DNA of 64,000 nucleotides, from positions 1 through 64,000 of the forward strand of contig JAGYXB010001325.1 in assembly GCA_022495005.1 (NCBI GenBank). Direction: 5' to 3'. The stretch comes from Rhyacophila brunnea (taxonomy: Eukaryota > Arthropoda > Insecta > Trichoptera > Rhyacophilidae). Shown here one piece after another: positions 44,654 through 56,080 of the stretch (within the stretch, counting starts at the first letter, position 1; every line of letters begins with the position of its first letter). The notes below the pieces were generated by a model, which had not been told where the DNA came from, did no database searches, and saw nothing but the letters and a program-made list of their open reading frames with translations. The position numbers and the translations under genes were made by a program.

Positions 44654-45258
44654 AAATAGACTTGGGTTTCGGGAATCTCCCGACGGGAATTTTCGAGAAA
44701 TTTTCGAGATTTTCATTCCTGAATCTCGAGAATTGAAATTTTTAACATTTCAAGAAATCCCGGATCTCGAAAATCTTTACTCGGGATTCTTGATTTCCTT
44801 ATTATCAAATTTTAATTGAAAAAACGATTTTCTATATAAAAAAGTGGACAAAAACACAAAACGTTCTAAGACTGATCGGGGCATTTAACACAATTAAGCC
44901 AACGTCCTACTCAAAATGAGTGCAATGTTTGCAACATCAGAAAATTTTGTGTCTCATAAACGTACGCGATTGTCATTGACAGTCTGTGTTTTTTTTAAAT
45001 TTGAAAATAAGTAATGTTTTGAAATATTTTTGCTTTCCTACTTCTATTTTGTTTGTCTTCTTGCATAAATAAATCATATTTTTTTTGGAATTTGTCTGTT
45101 TTTAGGATTTTTACAGGTTTTTTTTTAATTTCCCGATATCTAGAGAATTCTCGAGAATTCTTTTCTGGAAATCCCGAATCTCGAGAATTCAAAATTTCAT
45201 CATTTTGGAAAATTCCAAATCTCGAGATTGAGATTTTCTCGGGAAATACCCAACTCTA
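44654..45258. mobile_element. hAT-like MITE rich in CTCGAGA motifs
   Basis: A 605-bp element flanked by the 8-bp duplication GTTATAAT (44646-44653 and 45259-45266). The ends read AGACTTGGGT and the inverse of AGAGTTGGGT. Both subterminal zones repeat ATCTCGAGAAT-type words many times on both strands, as in hAT elements where transposase binds subterminal repeats. No transposase is encoded. The small open frames here are by-products of the palindromic words. Confidence 0.87.
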
Positions 45259-45266
45259 GTTATAAT

Positions 45267-45961
45267 TAATAACGTTACAATATATTTTACGATATCAGTT
45301 GACAATAGCTATTGAAAGGGAATACACCGGTCTCAAATGTTATTAAATTGAATGGATTAAATATCTACATACAATGAAGTTTGTTTTATTTTATTTTATG
45401 CCTTCCATCCAGAATTGATAGTTAAAAAGCTAACAGTAATAAAATTATTATTATTTACTTAATGTATTTTATGCCACCTATTGTGCAATAATATTGATGA
45501 AATAATAAATCATTTTTCACTATATCTCAATGCAATAATTGCATTATAATAACTATATTATGCTTAGCAAATACTTGCATTAAAACTATTTTTAATTAGT
45601 CAGTGACATTGCCACTGATATATTAAAAGATAAGTATATCTAAATGTAATGTAATAATTAGGTAATTAAATATTGATAATTAAATTTTAATAAACATTTC
45701 GAAAGATTTAAAAATGTAGGAATGTAGCATTGTTTTTTATGGAAATTAAATAATGTTGAATATAAAAAGAGAGCCTCCGAAATATACATATTAGAAAAAT
45801 TTTGGACCGAGTAGGATTGACACAAGCGGTCTGCTTATTATGAATGATTTCTAATAACTACGCCATCTACATTCTGTCATTACATTTATTTAAATTACTT
45901 GATTAAATGGCGTTAACAGAAGTCATCTAAATTTTAATAATATTATCTTCACACTTTCTAA
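45267..45961. other. Nmdar2 intron, nothing recognised
   Basis: AT-rich intron with no gene and no element with recognisable ends. Confidence 0.45.
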
Positions 45962-45963
45962 TA

Positions 45964-46144
45964 CAGTCAAACTTGGTTATTACGATCACGGAAATAGCGA
46001 GATCTCCATGGTTTTTTGATGTTTTATGTTCAATGCTTAAATAGAACGTGGCGCAAAAAATGTTATACAACGATATAACGAGTAATGCTTATAATGGGCA
46101 AAATCAGTTGGTCCCATCTTCCTCGTAATAACCAAGTTCGACTG
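45964..46144. mobile_element. pogo-like MITE
   Basis: A 181-bp element with inverted ends CAGTCAAACTTGGTTATTAC and CAGTCGAACTTGGTTATTAC, flanked by TA on both sides. The CAGT.AAAC..GG.TAT pattern and TA target fit pogo/Tigger-type elements. It is non-coding. Confidence 0.9.
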
Positions 46145-46146
46145 TA

Positions 46147-47390
46147 ATTTGTAATTAATTGATTACAAAACGAAATGTATGTTTTCAAATCCTAATTTTT
46201 TCGGAAATTTTCTAAATATGTTACGAGTATGTATATTTATGAACCTATTTTAAATTATGTATCTTCAATAAAATTTAATAGTTAACATTACAATTTGATT
46301 AATTCATGAAATGAGGATAATATCTATCGTATTATATTAAAATTTGAAAATTTCTAAATTAATCTTTTTTGCAATACTCTCTTGACATTTTAAATTGTTT
46401 TCAATGGAAGAACAATAATAATATACATTATAACCTACTAACACTAGAAACATGTAGGTATAAAATGAACGAATCTTTAACTATTGACAAATCCAAATAA
46501 TTACAGATGGTGCCTCAAGTGTCTATTATTATTTAAAAAAAAAATATTTTATTCATTTGCACATTTCTTACCAGCTACAAAACACTTATTTATTATTATT
46601 ATTTGAATGTTTTTCCCTGTCCTATCCTTAGTTTAATTTCTCAATTATTATGAAACCTTTTGGGACGGTGTTTACCTACACAATATAAATATGCTGTTGG
46701 TTGGTGTTTATCGGTGTTTAGGATAGAAATATATTTATTCTTATTCTAAAAGCTTGTAACATTAATTATATTGTTTGAATGCCTCAATTTATATCCATCA
46801 TGGCTGTGCTTGCTGCTATATTCTTATAATAATATGCTATTCATTTAAGAATTTCGCTTTAATTCTATCAAATTCTCATAAATATGCTGTATGCAATTGA
46901 ATATGAAATATGTTAAGCGTTTAAAACTCATTATAACTACTGGCAATCTTTTATTTCGTTTTTATTGTTCGAATTATTAAGAAGCTATTTATTTTCATTA
47001 CGCAGCAATTGACAATATTTATGCTAGAAAGATTTTTTAGAATATCTGATACAAAAAAATAATAAGTATATTATATTTTTAATTTATGCAATGCTATGTT
47101 ATTCTAGATGCACATTTTATAATCAGTAATCTAGTACTGAAAAAGGCAAATTATGTATGATAAGTAATAATTCCAATAGGCATACTGGTTTTTAAAAATA
47201 TATATAAAGTATTACTGCTACACTATAGTGCGACATCAATATTCCATTCGACTCATCTATGATAAAAATATATCCGTGAAATGGATTGAGGATTTTAAAT
47301 GGTTTGACATATCAATACACAACTTTTATAGGGAAATAACTCAAAATACCTTGTTCTCAGATAATGCCGTTTGAAAATTTTGCACAAAAA
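46147..47390. other. Nmdar2 intron, nothing recognised
   Basis: About 1.2 kb of AT-rich intron without recognisable structure. Confidence 0.45.
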
Positions 47391-48030
47391 GGGGGAGAGG
47401 CATGCCAGCAGAGAACCTAGCGGAAAAATACGAAGTTTGCAATTTGAGATTTTTTTTGATAATTTACAATCTCAACTGTATTAATTAATAAATATGTATA
47501 TGAAAACATTCAAAAAATTTTTTTTTAATTCAAAGATAAACTTACATTGTAAAACATGTAATAAAATGCGAATTCGTTGGTGCGGTGAATGCATTGCATA
47601 TCAAATCGAGTTTCAATATTGGGTCCATACCTAAAATAAATTTTGATATAAATAAAAAGGATATAAATATCAAGTTATACACATTTATATTTTTATAAAA
47701 ATCGATGTTTTTTAAAAAATATATAAAAAATATTAAAAGGATGAATTAGTCAAACATCTAAACGGTCAAAAATTGAAAACTTAATAAACTAAATATGACT
47801 ATAATATATAATGTAATAATAAGATATGACCCTGCAACGAATTAAAATTTTATAAAATTTTTTTATAATAAATTGTAAGTTTATCTTTGAATTAAAATAA
47901 AATCTTTTTAATGTTTTCAGATACATATTTATTAATTAATACAGTTGCAATTGTAAATGATCAAAAAAAAATCTCAAATTGCAAGCTTCGTATTTTTCCG
48001 CTAGGCTCTCTGCTGGCATGCCTCACCCCC
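47391..48030. repeat. MITE with about 150-bp inverted ends
   Basis: A 640-bp element. The left end GGGGGAGAGGCATGCCAGCA is inverted at the right end, and similarity continues through AAAATACGAAG, CAATTTGAGATTTTTTTT and TTAATTAATAAATATGTATM. One arm fragment recurs near 29380-29460. It is non-coding. Confidence 0.85.
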
Positions 48031-48308
48031 TTAAAGTGTAAAATAGGTAAATGCGTTTTTTTATGTATTTCAAGCAATGCACAATAAAATTTTACAGTTT
48101 AAAAAATAATCAACACAGACTTTCCCATTTATGATTGAATTAATTATTAATCCCAGAAAGGGTTATAAGATTTTATGACCCGTTGAAGATATTTTTGATT
48201 ATTTTTTTTTGTTGAATTATAAAGAAAAAACCTTTCTACATCGAATGGCATTAACTCAAAACCTTGAAATTTTGAGTGGTCTTCCTATAAAAGTTGGGTA
48301 TCGAATAC

Positions 48309-48650
48309 AGGTCACTGTATCACAGTTCACCGTGAGCTGTTGTACCGAAAACAGATGGCCGTATAGCATTTAAAATGAAAAATTATGCGTTGTTCATGAA
48401 ACATTTCACAAACACCTACTTGCTAACCTACTTTTGAATCATTCAGTATTCTATAATATATACCTAGATAAATATAATATACGATAAGATTGCACATATT
48501 TCTAATTTACTTGTATATAAATTTTCTTCTGTCTTTCCCTTGTATTCCGGTGGTTTTTATTACATATTTTCAAATGTTTTAAATGTTATCTCAATGCTAT
48601 ACGGCCATCTGTTTCCAATACAACACGGTGAACTGTGACACGGTGAACTG
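48309..48650. repeat. Repeat family X-related MITE, copy 3
   Basis: Inverted arms of about 50 bases: TCACAGTTCACCGTGAGCTG on the left and near inverse on the right, then ACAGATGGCCGTATAGCAT in both. Shares the CAGTTC-CCGTG end words with 8740-9180 and 62781-63520 but not their core. Confidence 0.75.
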
Positions 48651-49179
48651 CATATGTACAATTTTCCAGACACGTAGAGATGTATGTGAATACGCAAAAC
48701 GGATTCTTGTTCACGATGACGTGTCGTTTAGAATACAGAATTCGCACTAAGTGTACTTAATATTATTATTATATTTTGTAAAGAATTATACAAAACATTT
48801 AACATTTTGTATAGTTATAAATAATGCGTATCTTTGCAAAATACATTATGTTTTCGGTTACATATATTTTTTTAGAAACTATCTTGTTACATTTTATATT
48901 TTTATTTGAGCCAATAGGAAAGTTTAGTCACAGTATTTTATTGTTTGCCAAAATAGTACAACATAGCTTTAAATACAATGAAAATAATGTAGGTATGTTC
49001 TTTTGGCAGTGGACCTGGAAATATAAAATAATATTTTTAGGACTACAATAATATAATTATATACTCAGTTGCAAAATAAAATGTGAATGGCAACAATGAT
49101 CTTTAGCACATTATTGTTTTATTAATAATTAGCGTGCGGTGACTTGTAGGGATGATGTAAAGAAAAACATAAATATGTA
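48651..49179. other. Nmdar2 intron, nothing recognised
   Basis: About 530 bases of AT-rich intron. The 75-codon frame at 48824-49051 is rich in Phe and Ile as expected of AT-rich noise. Confidence 0.4.
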
Positions 49180-49363
49180 CTGTCCGACAAAAACCGGATG
49201 TCGCTAGTGTGGTTAAAAGTAGGATGAGCTTCTTAGTTCTCAGTTTTAACACGAGGACAACTCGTCGCTAACTGGATGGCGCTTCAATCGAAGTGCAGAT
49301 AAATTGGGAGGAGCTTGTTAGTTCACAGCTTTAACACATAGCCAAGAACATCTTGTTGGACAG
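49180..49363. mobile_element. Small TA-flanked MITE
   Basis: A 184-bp element with inverted ends CTGTCCGACA/CTGTCCAACA and TA on both sides. Inside, GAGCTTSTTAGTTCWCAG followed by TTTTAACAC/CTTTAACAC occurs twice in the same direction, so the element holds an internal direct duplication. Confidence 0.6.
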
Positions 49364-49418
49364 TAGGTGGTATTTGCTACACTATCATCTTATGATTTTG
49401 ATGAAGTATGGTATATGG

Positions 49419-49566
49419 CAGTGGCGAAGGGTGGAAGTAGGCTGTTAAGATTCGACATAAATAGTGTACACTAAACTTTGCCAGTGTTTTCATTCAACTA
49501 AAAATACAATTTGCAGGTGGAGCTGGTTTGTATTTAAAATTCTATGAAACCCTGCCTAAACCAAAC
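49419..49566. repeat. MITE family A, truncated copy 4
   Basis: Left end CAGTGGCGAAGGGTGGAAGT through CCCTGCCTAAACCAAAC. The right half is absent. Confidence 0.8.
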
Positions 49567-50049
49567 AGGTCCAATATCATACCACGTCTTCACTCTCACC
49601 GTGACGAGAGGCTCCTTGGTTTGCTCTCTTATCTCCTCATTACCAAAGTAATACCACCGCACTTGTTGTCTAAAAATATCTAAATAATATTAATGATAAT
49701 ATAGAACCATTAGAAGGAATTATTTAGGTAATATTTACCATACGATTGCCCAATAAATGTATAATAATTATTAAGTACATAGTAATTTATATTTTTACCG
49801 CCGACGCTCCTCACCTACAGCATCAACGCAACGCACGCCACAGATTTTTTTAAATGAACTACCTACTTAAAGAACTGAGATAACTGTGTGAAATTTAAAA
49901 AAAAATGTAGGTAGGATTGAATGAATTAATTATTATTTTCGAATTTAATGTGCTATAGAACGTTGTTGTCTACACACCTGCCAGCAAAAAGGGTGTGGGT
50001 CTCCGTAATTAGAGGTTGTGTCACATAAAAGATTTTTTACATATTTCAG
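49567..50049. other. Nmdar2 intron, nothing recognised
   Basis: Ends with acceptor ATATTTCAG at 50041-50049. A GC-richer patch near 49580-49670 has no coding continuity. Confidence 0.45.
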
Positions 50050-50154
50050 ATTAGCGAGCGCTTCGGATCTGTTGAGAGCCGGGACTAGAGACATGACGAG
50101 AAGTCAGATTCTTTCACCGGAATACCTCGGGGGAAGCGCCCGCGACCTTTACAG
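50050..50154 (+). CDS. Nmdar2: Nmdar2 exon: distal cytoplasmic tail
   Basis: A 105-nt exon starting in phase 2 and ending in phase 2 at TACAG|GTGTGA. It encodes LASASDLLRAGTRDMTRSQI and LSPEYLGGSARDLY. RLASxSDLL agrees with my memory of the insect subunit 2 tail. EYLGG and the Ser/Thr residues are candidate kinase or adaptor sites only. Its phase matches both the exon ending at 38313 and the cassette at 42490-42597. It was found by phase, splice sites and composition, not by length. Confidence 0.87.
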
Positions 50155-50387
50155 GTGTGACCTTTGGGACTATCATTAATTCTTATTCATTTGTAATACT
50201 CTTCAATGTCAATCATGGATTTTAATATAAAATACAGTATGGTTATAATGTCGTAGAATTTTAAATTGGTGTGGAGTGATGGTTGCGGACTCAGGAATAA
50301 AATCAAGCTGCAATATTGATAAAACTATCTTAACAACGGCTTAATTTTACATAATACATACATTATACCCTAACTTTGAAAACACTT

Positions 50388-50598
50388 TGACACGGTCCAA
50401 GTACGATCCAAGTACACTTGCACCGAGTGCCATCCAAGTGACGACTTCATACTAATTATTCCTATCCAAGCTAACTTGGATGAGTAGGACGCGGTCCATG
50501 TAGCTTGGATAGGAATAATTAGTATGAAGATGTCTCATACGAGTGCACTTGGATGGCACTCGGTCAAAGTGTACTTGGATCGTACTTGGTCCGTGTCA
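50388..50598. repeat. Foldback MITE close to Nmdar2 exon
   Basis: A 211-bp palindromic element starting TGACACGGTCCAAGTACGAT and ending with its near inverse. The arms contain repeated CAAGT/ACTTG words (ATCCAAGTACACTT, TGCCATCCAAGT, ATTCCTATCCAAGC). It lies 234 bases after the 50050-50154 exon. Confidence 0.9.
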
Positions 50599-52256
50599 AC
50601 GCGCTTTAAGCGAAAAAATTGACCATAAGGTGATGTGCTGAAGTGCGAAACACCGAAATCATGCACTTTTTTATACATGGCCGTGTTTATTAGGCCACAA
50701 CACACTGTCAAGTGAGACGTTGTGGACACTAGAATGGCCATAAACCAATCATTGACAGGATTGACTCCTGTTTGATACAGCGATAATAATTTCCGTAATA
50801 TTTGTTTCTGAGAAATAAATAACCCCATAAATTCTTAAATTTACAAATAATGTGAAATAGGTCGTTTGCCAGTAAAGCAACGAAATATTAGATAGGTATC
50901 TAGTATTGTCTACAAAAGTTTGGTTTATTTTTAGATAGGTAGGTAGGTAATATTATTAAAGTGGGATTTAATCACATCAACAAAAAACATTCAAACATAA
51001 TTTAGAAAATAGTTTCCACATGAACTAAATAACACGAAACAAACGTAACGTATCACATTAAAAATATATAAGTAAACTTAGTTTTGACAACTAGTCACAT
51101 AGAAAATGGAGGACATTCACAAAGCGAAACAATATTTCACCAAGCAAAATAATCCTTACTCGTAGTTAATATGTCACTATGGTCAGCTATGGTCATATCA
51201 TTGCGCGAGATGTCATAACAATATGTCGTATCTGTCAAATAAAGTATGATATTACTGTAGAAATTGTCGTTTTAATACCTCCGTATCGATAAAATTAAAT
51301 ATTACAGAATATGGATTGGTAATATATTATTGAAGACATACAAAATACCATTACTCTGTCTATATAATAATTATTATAACCTTTAATTAAATTAATTATA
51401 TCTCTTTGAATGTGTTTTTTCATTGACTTATTATAAGTCTATGAATATAGGCCTATATAATATTATTATAAGTAGGTACTATTATAATATTATCTGAATA
51501 TAGGTATTATGTATGTACAATACTATTAAGTTTACTCATGTTAAAATATTATTTTAATTAATTTAACCGCAAAAAAGAGCAAAATATATTTTATGTCGAT
51601 ACACTTTTGAGTGCGACAATATTTTTTTGACAAGTGAGAACTATTTCTTTCCATAGGCAATACAAATCTAACATTTGACAGTTGTCGTTCATTTGTGAAA
51701 CCATCTATTTCCAATGAGAATTTCATCTTTTAAATGTTGTCAGCACTTTGTGGAAACAATCTATTTAATTGTGCAAAGATATCATATTCCTCATATTATT
51801 ATTAGATATTGTCCTATCTGAAATATTTTCATAAGGAAACTCAGAAATAATGGCAACTGAAATACCTGATGGGTAAGGAGAAGCAGGCAACCAATCTTGA
51901 GTAAGGAAGAATACGGGATAAATTTAAACACGTGTCAAGAAATATGGCATACGTCGAATACTGACAACTTCTCTCGGCTTATGCATTGACGCTCATTTAA
52001 TATTGGTGTAGTACACATAATATTGCATGCATGGTTCATTTTTGTAGGACACTCATGCATTCAAAACCCTGCGTCAAAATGTACTGTATTGGTATATAGC
52101 CTATCGGAATTATATTTATTATCTGTTCTGTGATTTTCATACATCTTTATCAGAGACACGCGTCGATTTAAACGTCTGTAAACATTCATTGATCATTGAA
52201 GGAATAGGGAATACACTTTTTTGTATACAATAATTTTCTATGTAACTATGTTTCAG
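50599..52256. other. Last Nmdar2 intron, distal part
   Basis: AT-rich with no recognised element, ending in TATGTTTCAG. Confidence 0.5.
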
Positions 52257-52299
52257 GCCAGATAGAACAGAAATAGCAGAGATGGAAACCGTACTGTGA
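52257..52299 (+). CDS. Nmdar2: Nmdar2 terminal exon with PDZ ligand and stop
   Basis: A 43-nt terminal coding exon after TATGTTTCAG. It completes AG|G (Arg) and reads PDRTEIAEMETVL, then TGA at 52297-52299. The last residues T-V-L fit a class I PDZ ligand (S/T-x-hydrophobic), the functional counterpart of the ESDV end of vertebrate subunit 2, which binds PSD-95/Dlg scaffolds and anchors the channel at the synapse. The exon is short and was found from phase and the family expectation. The motif at the exact C-terminus makes chance unlikely. Confidence 0.85.
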
Positions 52300-52685
52300 T
52301 CAACGAATTTCATTGCCATTTTTTTTACCGTAGAGAGTATAAAATAGATTTTACATTTTATTTAAACGTGTTCGATACGTTGTTTGGAGTTACTTTAGAT
52401 ATCACATCAGAGGCGGATTGGCCCGGCAGGACACCGAAAGAAATCCCTGTAGGCCGACGAGTCTCAAAAGCATTTTTTTTTTTAAATAATGTACAACGAA
52501 CGCATGTAAATTCTAAATAATATAATAACACACAAAATTGAAACTATTACATAAATAGAATCATACCTAATAATTTCTAACACCTTGCTGTGATGTATTT
52601 TTATTTACATAATACAGTTTGTTCAATATTTAACAATTATTTTCGATTCATTCAATTTAATGTCAACAGTTCTTTTTTTTATACC
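52300..52685 (+). other. Nmdar2: Presumed Nmdar2 3' untranslated region
   Basis: Follows the stop codon directly. No canonical AATAAA was seen in this part. The open frame at 52296-52520 overlaps the stop in another frame and is not supported. Confidence 0.5.
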
Positions 52686-52830
52686 ATGTCCGATCCTAAT
52701 ACGATCGTATGGGCCTCCACAGGGTGGAGATTTTTGTACTAACAGAATTTGATTTTACAAGAAATGGATTCTAGCCACTTGTTCAACCTATTACGTCCGT
52801 ACTCTGACTCATACACAAATTGAAAAAAAA
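52686..52830 (-). mobile_element. SINE family 1, truncated copy b
   Basis: Has the tail end CATGTCCGATCCTAATACGA and the body (AAGAAATGGATTCTAGCCAC, TTCAACCTATTACG) but lacks the tRNA-like head. It may lie in the Nmdar2 3' UTR and ends beside the first AATAAA. Confidence 0.75.
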
Positions 52831-52834
52831 TAAA
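52829..52834 (+). promoter_or_regulatory. Nmdar2: Candidate poly(A) signal AATAAA
   Basis: First canonical AATAAA I noticed downstream of the Nmdar2 stop, about 530 bases away and at the edge of the antisense SINE fragment. Other AATAAA words follow, for example near 53283, so the true cleavage site is uncertain. Confidence 0.3.
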
Positions 52835-52839
52835 AATTT

Positions 52840-54892
52840 GTGTTGAAAAAATAATTAATAATGTTCACTGTTCATATATAAAATATTCAGGGCCGGTCTC
52901 AGGCCACCAATCCGCCTGTGGATATTATTATAATCTTTGACAGAAGAGATATTATATTACATTGTGTTGTTTTTGTAACATTTCCTTTCTGAAATTTTTT
53001 CCAAAGATGCTTCCATTATTCTTATGAAATAGCCAAAAAATATTGTGACAATGTCGATTTTATTTTCAACTAAATAATATACATATTATATTAATATTCT
53101 AAGAATTAACACAAAATTCACGGCCTCTATTGTTGGAGACACGATGTATAAACTAAACATAGATAATAATGAAAATGTTGTATTTATGTTGAATGTGAAA
53201 GAACTTTAAAACTAAACTCAACACCCCACATCAAAATGACTGTATTTCTAAATACAAACAATAATATTATTATAATTATAAAAATAAATTTGGAAAAATA
53301 ATGATGGTGCCAAATTGATTAATTTCCATTGTATAAATATTATTGATTAGCGTAGAAAACAATTTGTGGTTCATAATAATTTAGTACGATACGAAAAATA
53401 AAATACTCAATTATTGAAACGTCTCCACCATAGAGTAATTTAATTATCTATTGATAGATTCGAGAAAAATCTATTAATCTATTGTAATATAATAATTATC
53501 AAAGTCCAGAGTACTAATATAATAATACGATATAAATATTTTTGATGGAGCTAAACATTCCGGCTTCTAAATTAACAGCAGAATTAATATTTTATTTAAA
53601 TGATAACAATATTTTCATGCGCGGTCATTTACAAATAATTATCACCAATAAATAATTGCTCTATGGTGCCCACCACCTTAATAGAATAACCGAATGAATG
53701 AAGTGTGTAAATATAAATATTTTCATATAATATGTTGGTGGACAACTTTCATAGTATGTAATAAATATGTAAAAAATGGATAAATAATATTAATCGTATT
53801 CATAAAACTAACTCCAAGCATGTTATTGTGCTCAAATATCTTGGTGCTAAGCCAAACATCAAGATCCGGAGATATTCAGTTGATGTTTTGAATCCTCTTT
53901 TCCGGTTTATTATTCCCAAAGAAAAACATTCAAAGGATTTGATGATTACCCATATTTGATTATGAATACATGTTTATCGTTAAGGGCATTTCTCGCTAGA
54001 GAAAATATCTACACCAATTATGATTTAAGATTTAACTTTAAATAATTAAAGTTTATTAAAAGTGAAACTGTTAAATTATCCTGTAATTAATAAATAAAAT
54101 ATTCGAATTCTTAAATATGACTGTGTAATATAATAGTGATAGGAAATATTTGTGGGGGGAAAGTTTGGTTCAATTCATTTTCTTATACTTCAGTAAAAGA
54201 CCCATTATTAGAGGACACCAACAAAGACATGAAACAAAGACATGAATAAAAAGTAATAAGGTATGTACCTCTTTTCATTTGAACCATTAAAATCATCTGT
54301 CATTGGTTGCCTCACTCAAAAAATACTTGAAAGATAGTACGGAAAGTTTGCGTTTTATTCATTCGTCAAAAAACAAACAATTATTACATTGTATAATATC
54401 AACATTGCTGAGTCAAAAGATTGGACAATTGTCTACTCTATAAAAGAGCAATTTTAAATACGAATTGTTGTATTGCACTCTTCATATATTTTTCACCAAC
54501 CACATAAATAACTAATTTTCGTCAAAACGTCCCTTTTGGCTTAGCTGCTTAGCACAACGTTGATGTAATATAATGATGCATTCTTTTAAGTTGCTACATC
54601 ATATTACATCAACATTAAAGAAAAAGACTTATTTGAATACTGCTTGATACTTTGATGGAATTGTGATGTATTGTCTGATGATTGGACTATTACCGTGTTC
54701 AACGAGCGTTGGTTTCACCTCTCCTTATCATTTTGTGAAAATAAGCTTATTTGTTTAAAGAATTATTTATTGTACAAGCAGAACGATAAATCGCCAATTC
54801 CACCACAAGGCGTGGTATTATTGGATACCTATATGAAACTCTTATAAAGTAGTAAACGATCACATTCAATTCTAAGCGAAGCATATAAGGCT
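52840..54892. other. 3' flank, no gene seen
   Basis: Two kilobases of AT-rich DNA. A short hairpin lies at 54558-54611 (GTTGATGTAATATAATGATG and near inverse). No gene is recognisable. Confidence 0.45.
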
Positions 54893-55010
54893 CCACGGAA
54901 TGGAGGTTTCATTGACAGATTTTTGTTTTTACAAGAAATGAAATTGATGTTAGTCATTTGTTCAACCTATTAGGTCCATGCTCTGGATCCAAAGACACAT
55001 TAAAATAACT
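54893..55010 (-). mobile_element. SINE family 1, fragment d
   Basis: Shares GGAATGGAGGTTTCA-like start, TTTTTACAAGAAATG and TTCAACCTATTAGGTCCATG with the family. Head and tail end are missing. Confidence 0.6.
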
Positions 55011-55048
55011 ACATGTGAATTTAACAGACCCTTGACTTTATAAACTAA

Positions 55049-55082
55049 GATCTTAACAGCCTACCTCCACCTTTCGCCACTC
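55049..55082. repeat. MITE family A, right-end fragment (copy 5)
   Basis: GATCTTAACAGCCTACCTCC and the following ACCTTTCGCCACT match the right end of 951-1547. Nothing else of the element remains. Confidence 0.75.
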
Positions 55083-55860
55083 TCACTATATGCGTTTGCT
55101 AAATAATTTCAAATATCATAAACCATACAAGAAAATATAAATACAAGAGTACGTCATCGTCTTTACAAATTTAAGTTTTTTTATGTTTTTAGGTATCTGA
55201 TAATGATTTGTCTAACTATTTTGTAATATTTAGTTCCAGATAAATTTACATAGTAAAATTCTCTCCAGAGATGTCCTACCGTATATCTTATGTATCTTGT
55301 TGAATTTAATTTTAGTTTCAAGAAACCTGCAGACTATTAATAATAATAGCTATTCAATTATAATAAAAATGTAATAAATTTGCACGAAATACTATTTTCA
55401 AAAATATCTAATTAGCCCAAAAAGCGTCAACTGTCAATTCTAGGTGGAAAAGCAAAAAACTAAACAGTAAATTACACTATACCCACTAATCATTATAAAG
55501 TACATTCCAATATAGGTACCAAGTACATCTTTGATTGTGTCTGCGTAGATGAACAAAAATTCATTCGTATATCAAGAGTAAAAGGTCTGGTGTCCAATTT
55601 TCTTACGAAAATTATTTTTGAATGTAGTAATTTTTGACTTTTCTTTGTTTACATAACTATTGGTAATAGAATGGATTGTAGAAAGTTCTTTCTGATGTCA
55701 AAGTTGTGTTATTCAGATAAAAATATGGAATCGTAACAGGCCAAAAACATTCTGTTAGTGACAAAAAAATACATAAATTTCACTACCTATTGAGTATGTG
55801 TCAGTTGCATTATTTTACATTTTACTTTCTACTGAACAATTTCCAATACATGTGGCCGAC
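55083..55860. other. No gene seen
   Basis: AT-rich sequence without recognisable coding or repeat ends. Confidence 0.45.
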
Positions 55861-56080
55861 CATGTCCGATCCTAATAAGATCATATGGGCCTCCACAGGG
55901 TGGAGGTTTATATCAACCGAGTTTGTTTTTACGAAAAATGGATGTCAGCCACTTGCTCAACCTATTAGGTCCATACTCCGACTCATACACAAATTGAAAA
56001 ACAATATGACGTGTACTTACCAGACCCAGGATTCGAACCTGGGACCCACGACGCTATAGGCCAACGGCCATCGTGGGTGT
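55861..56080 (-). mobile_element. SINE family 1, best-preserved copy c
   Basis: On the minus strand the head reads CCCACGATGGCCGTTGGCCT with an A-box-like TGGCCTATAGCG and a perfect B box GGTTCGAATCC. The body (GAGTATGGACCTAATAGGTT) and tail to ATTAGGATCGGACATG follow. This copy serves as reference for the other members. Confidence 0.85.

Noticed and set aside
44631..45259. Three open frames rich in Arg, Glu, Phe and Ser
   Set aside because: Generated by repeated CTCGAGA-type words in a hAT MITE, readable on both strands.
54558..54611. Pre-miRNA hairpin
   Set aside because: Arms of about 18-20 bases with an AT-rich loop are too short for a confident insect pre-miRNA; small-RNA reads would be needed.
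56025..56080. tRNA gene on the minus strand
   Set aside because: The A and B boxes belong to the head of a SINE that continues into the family body.
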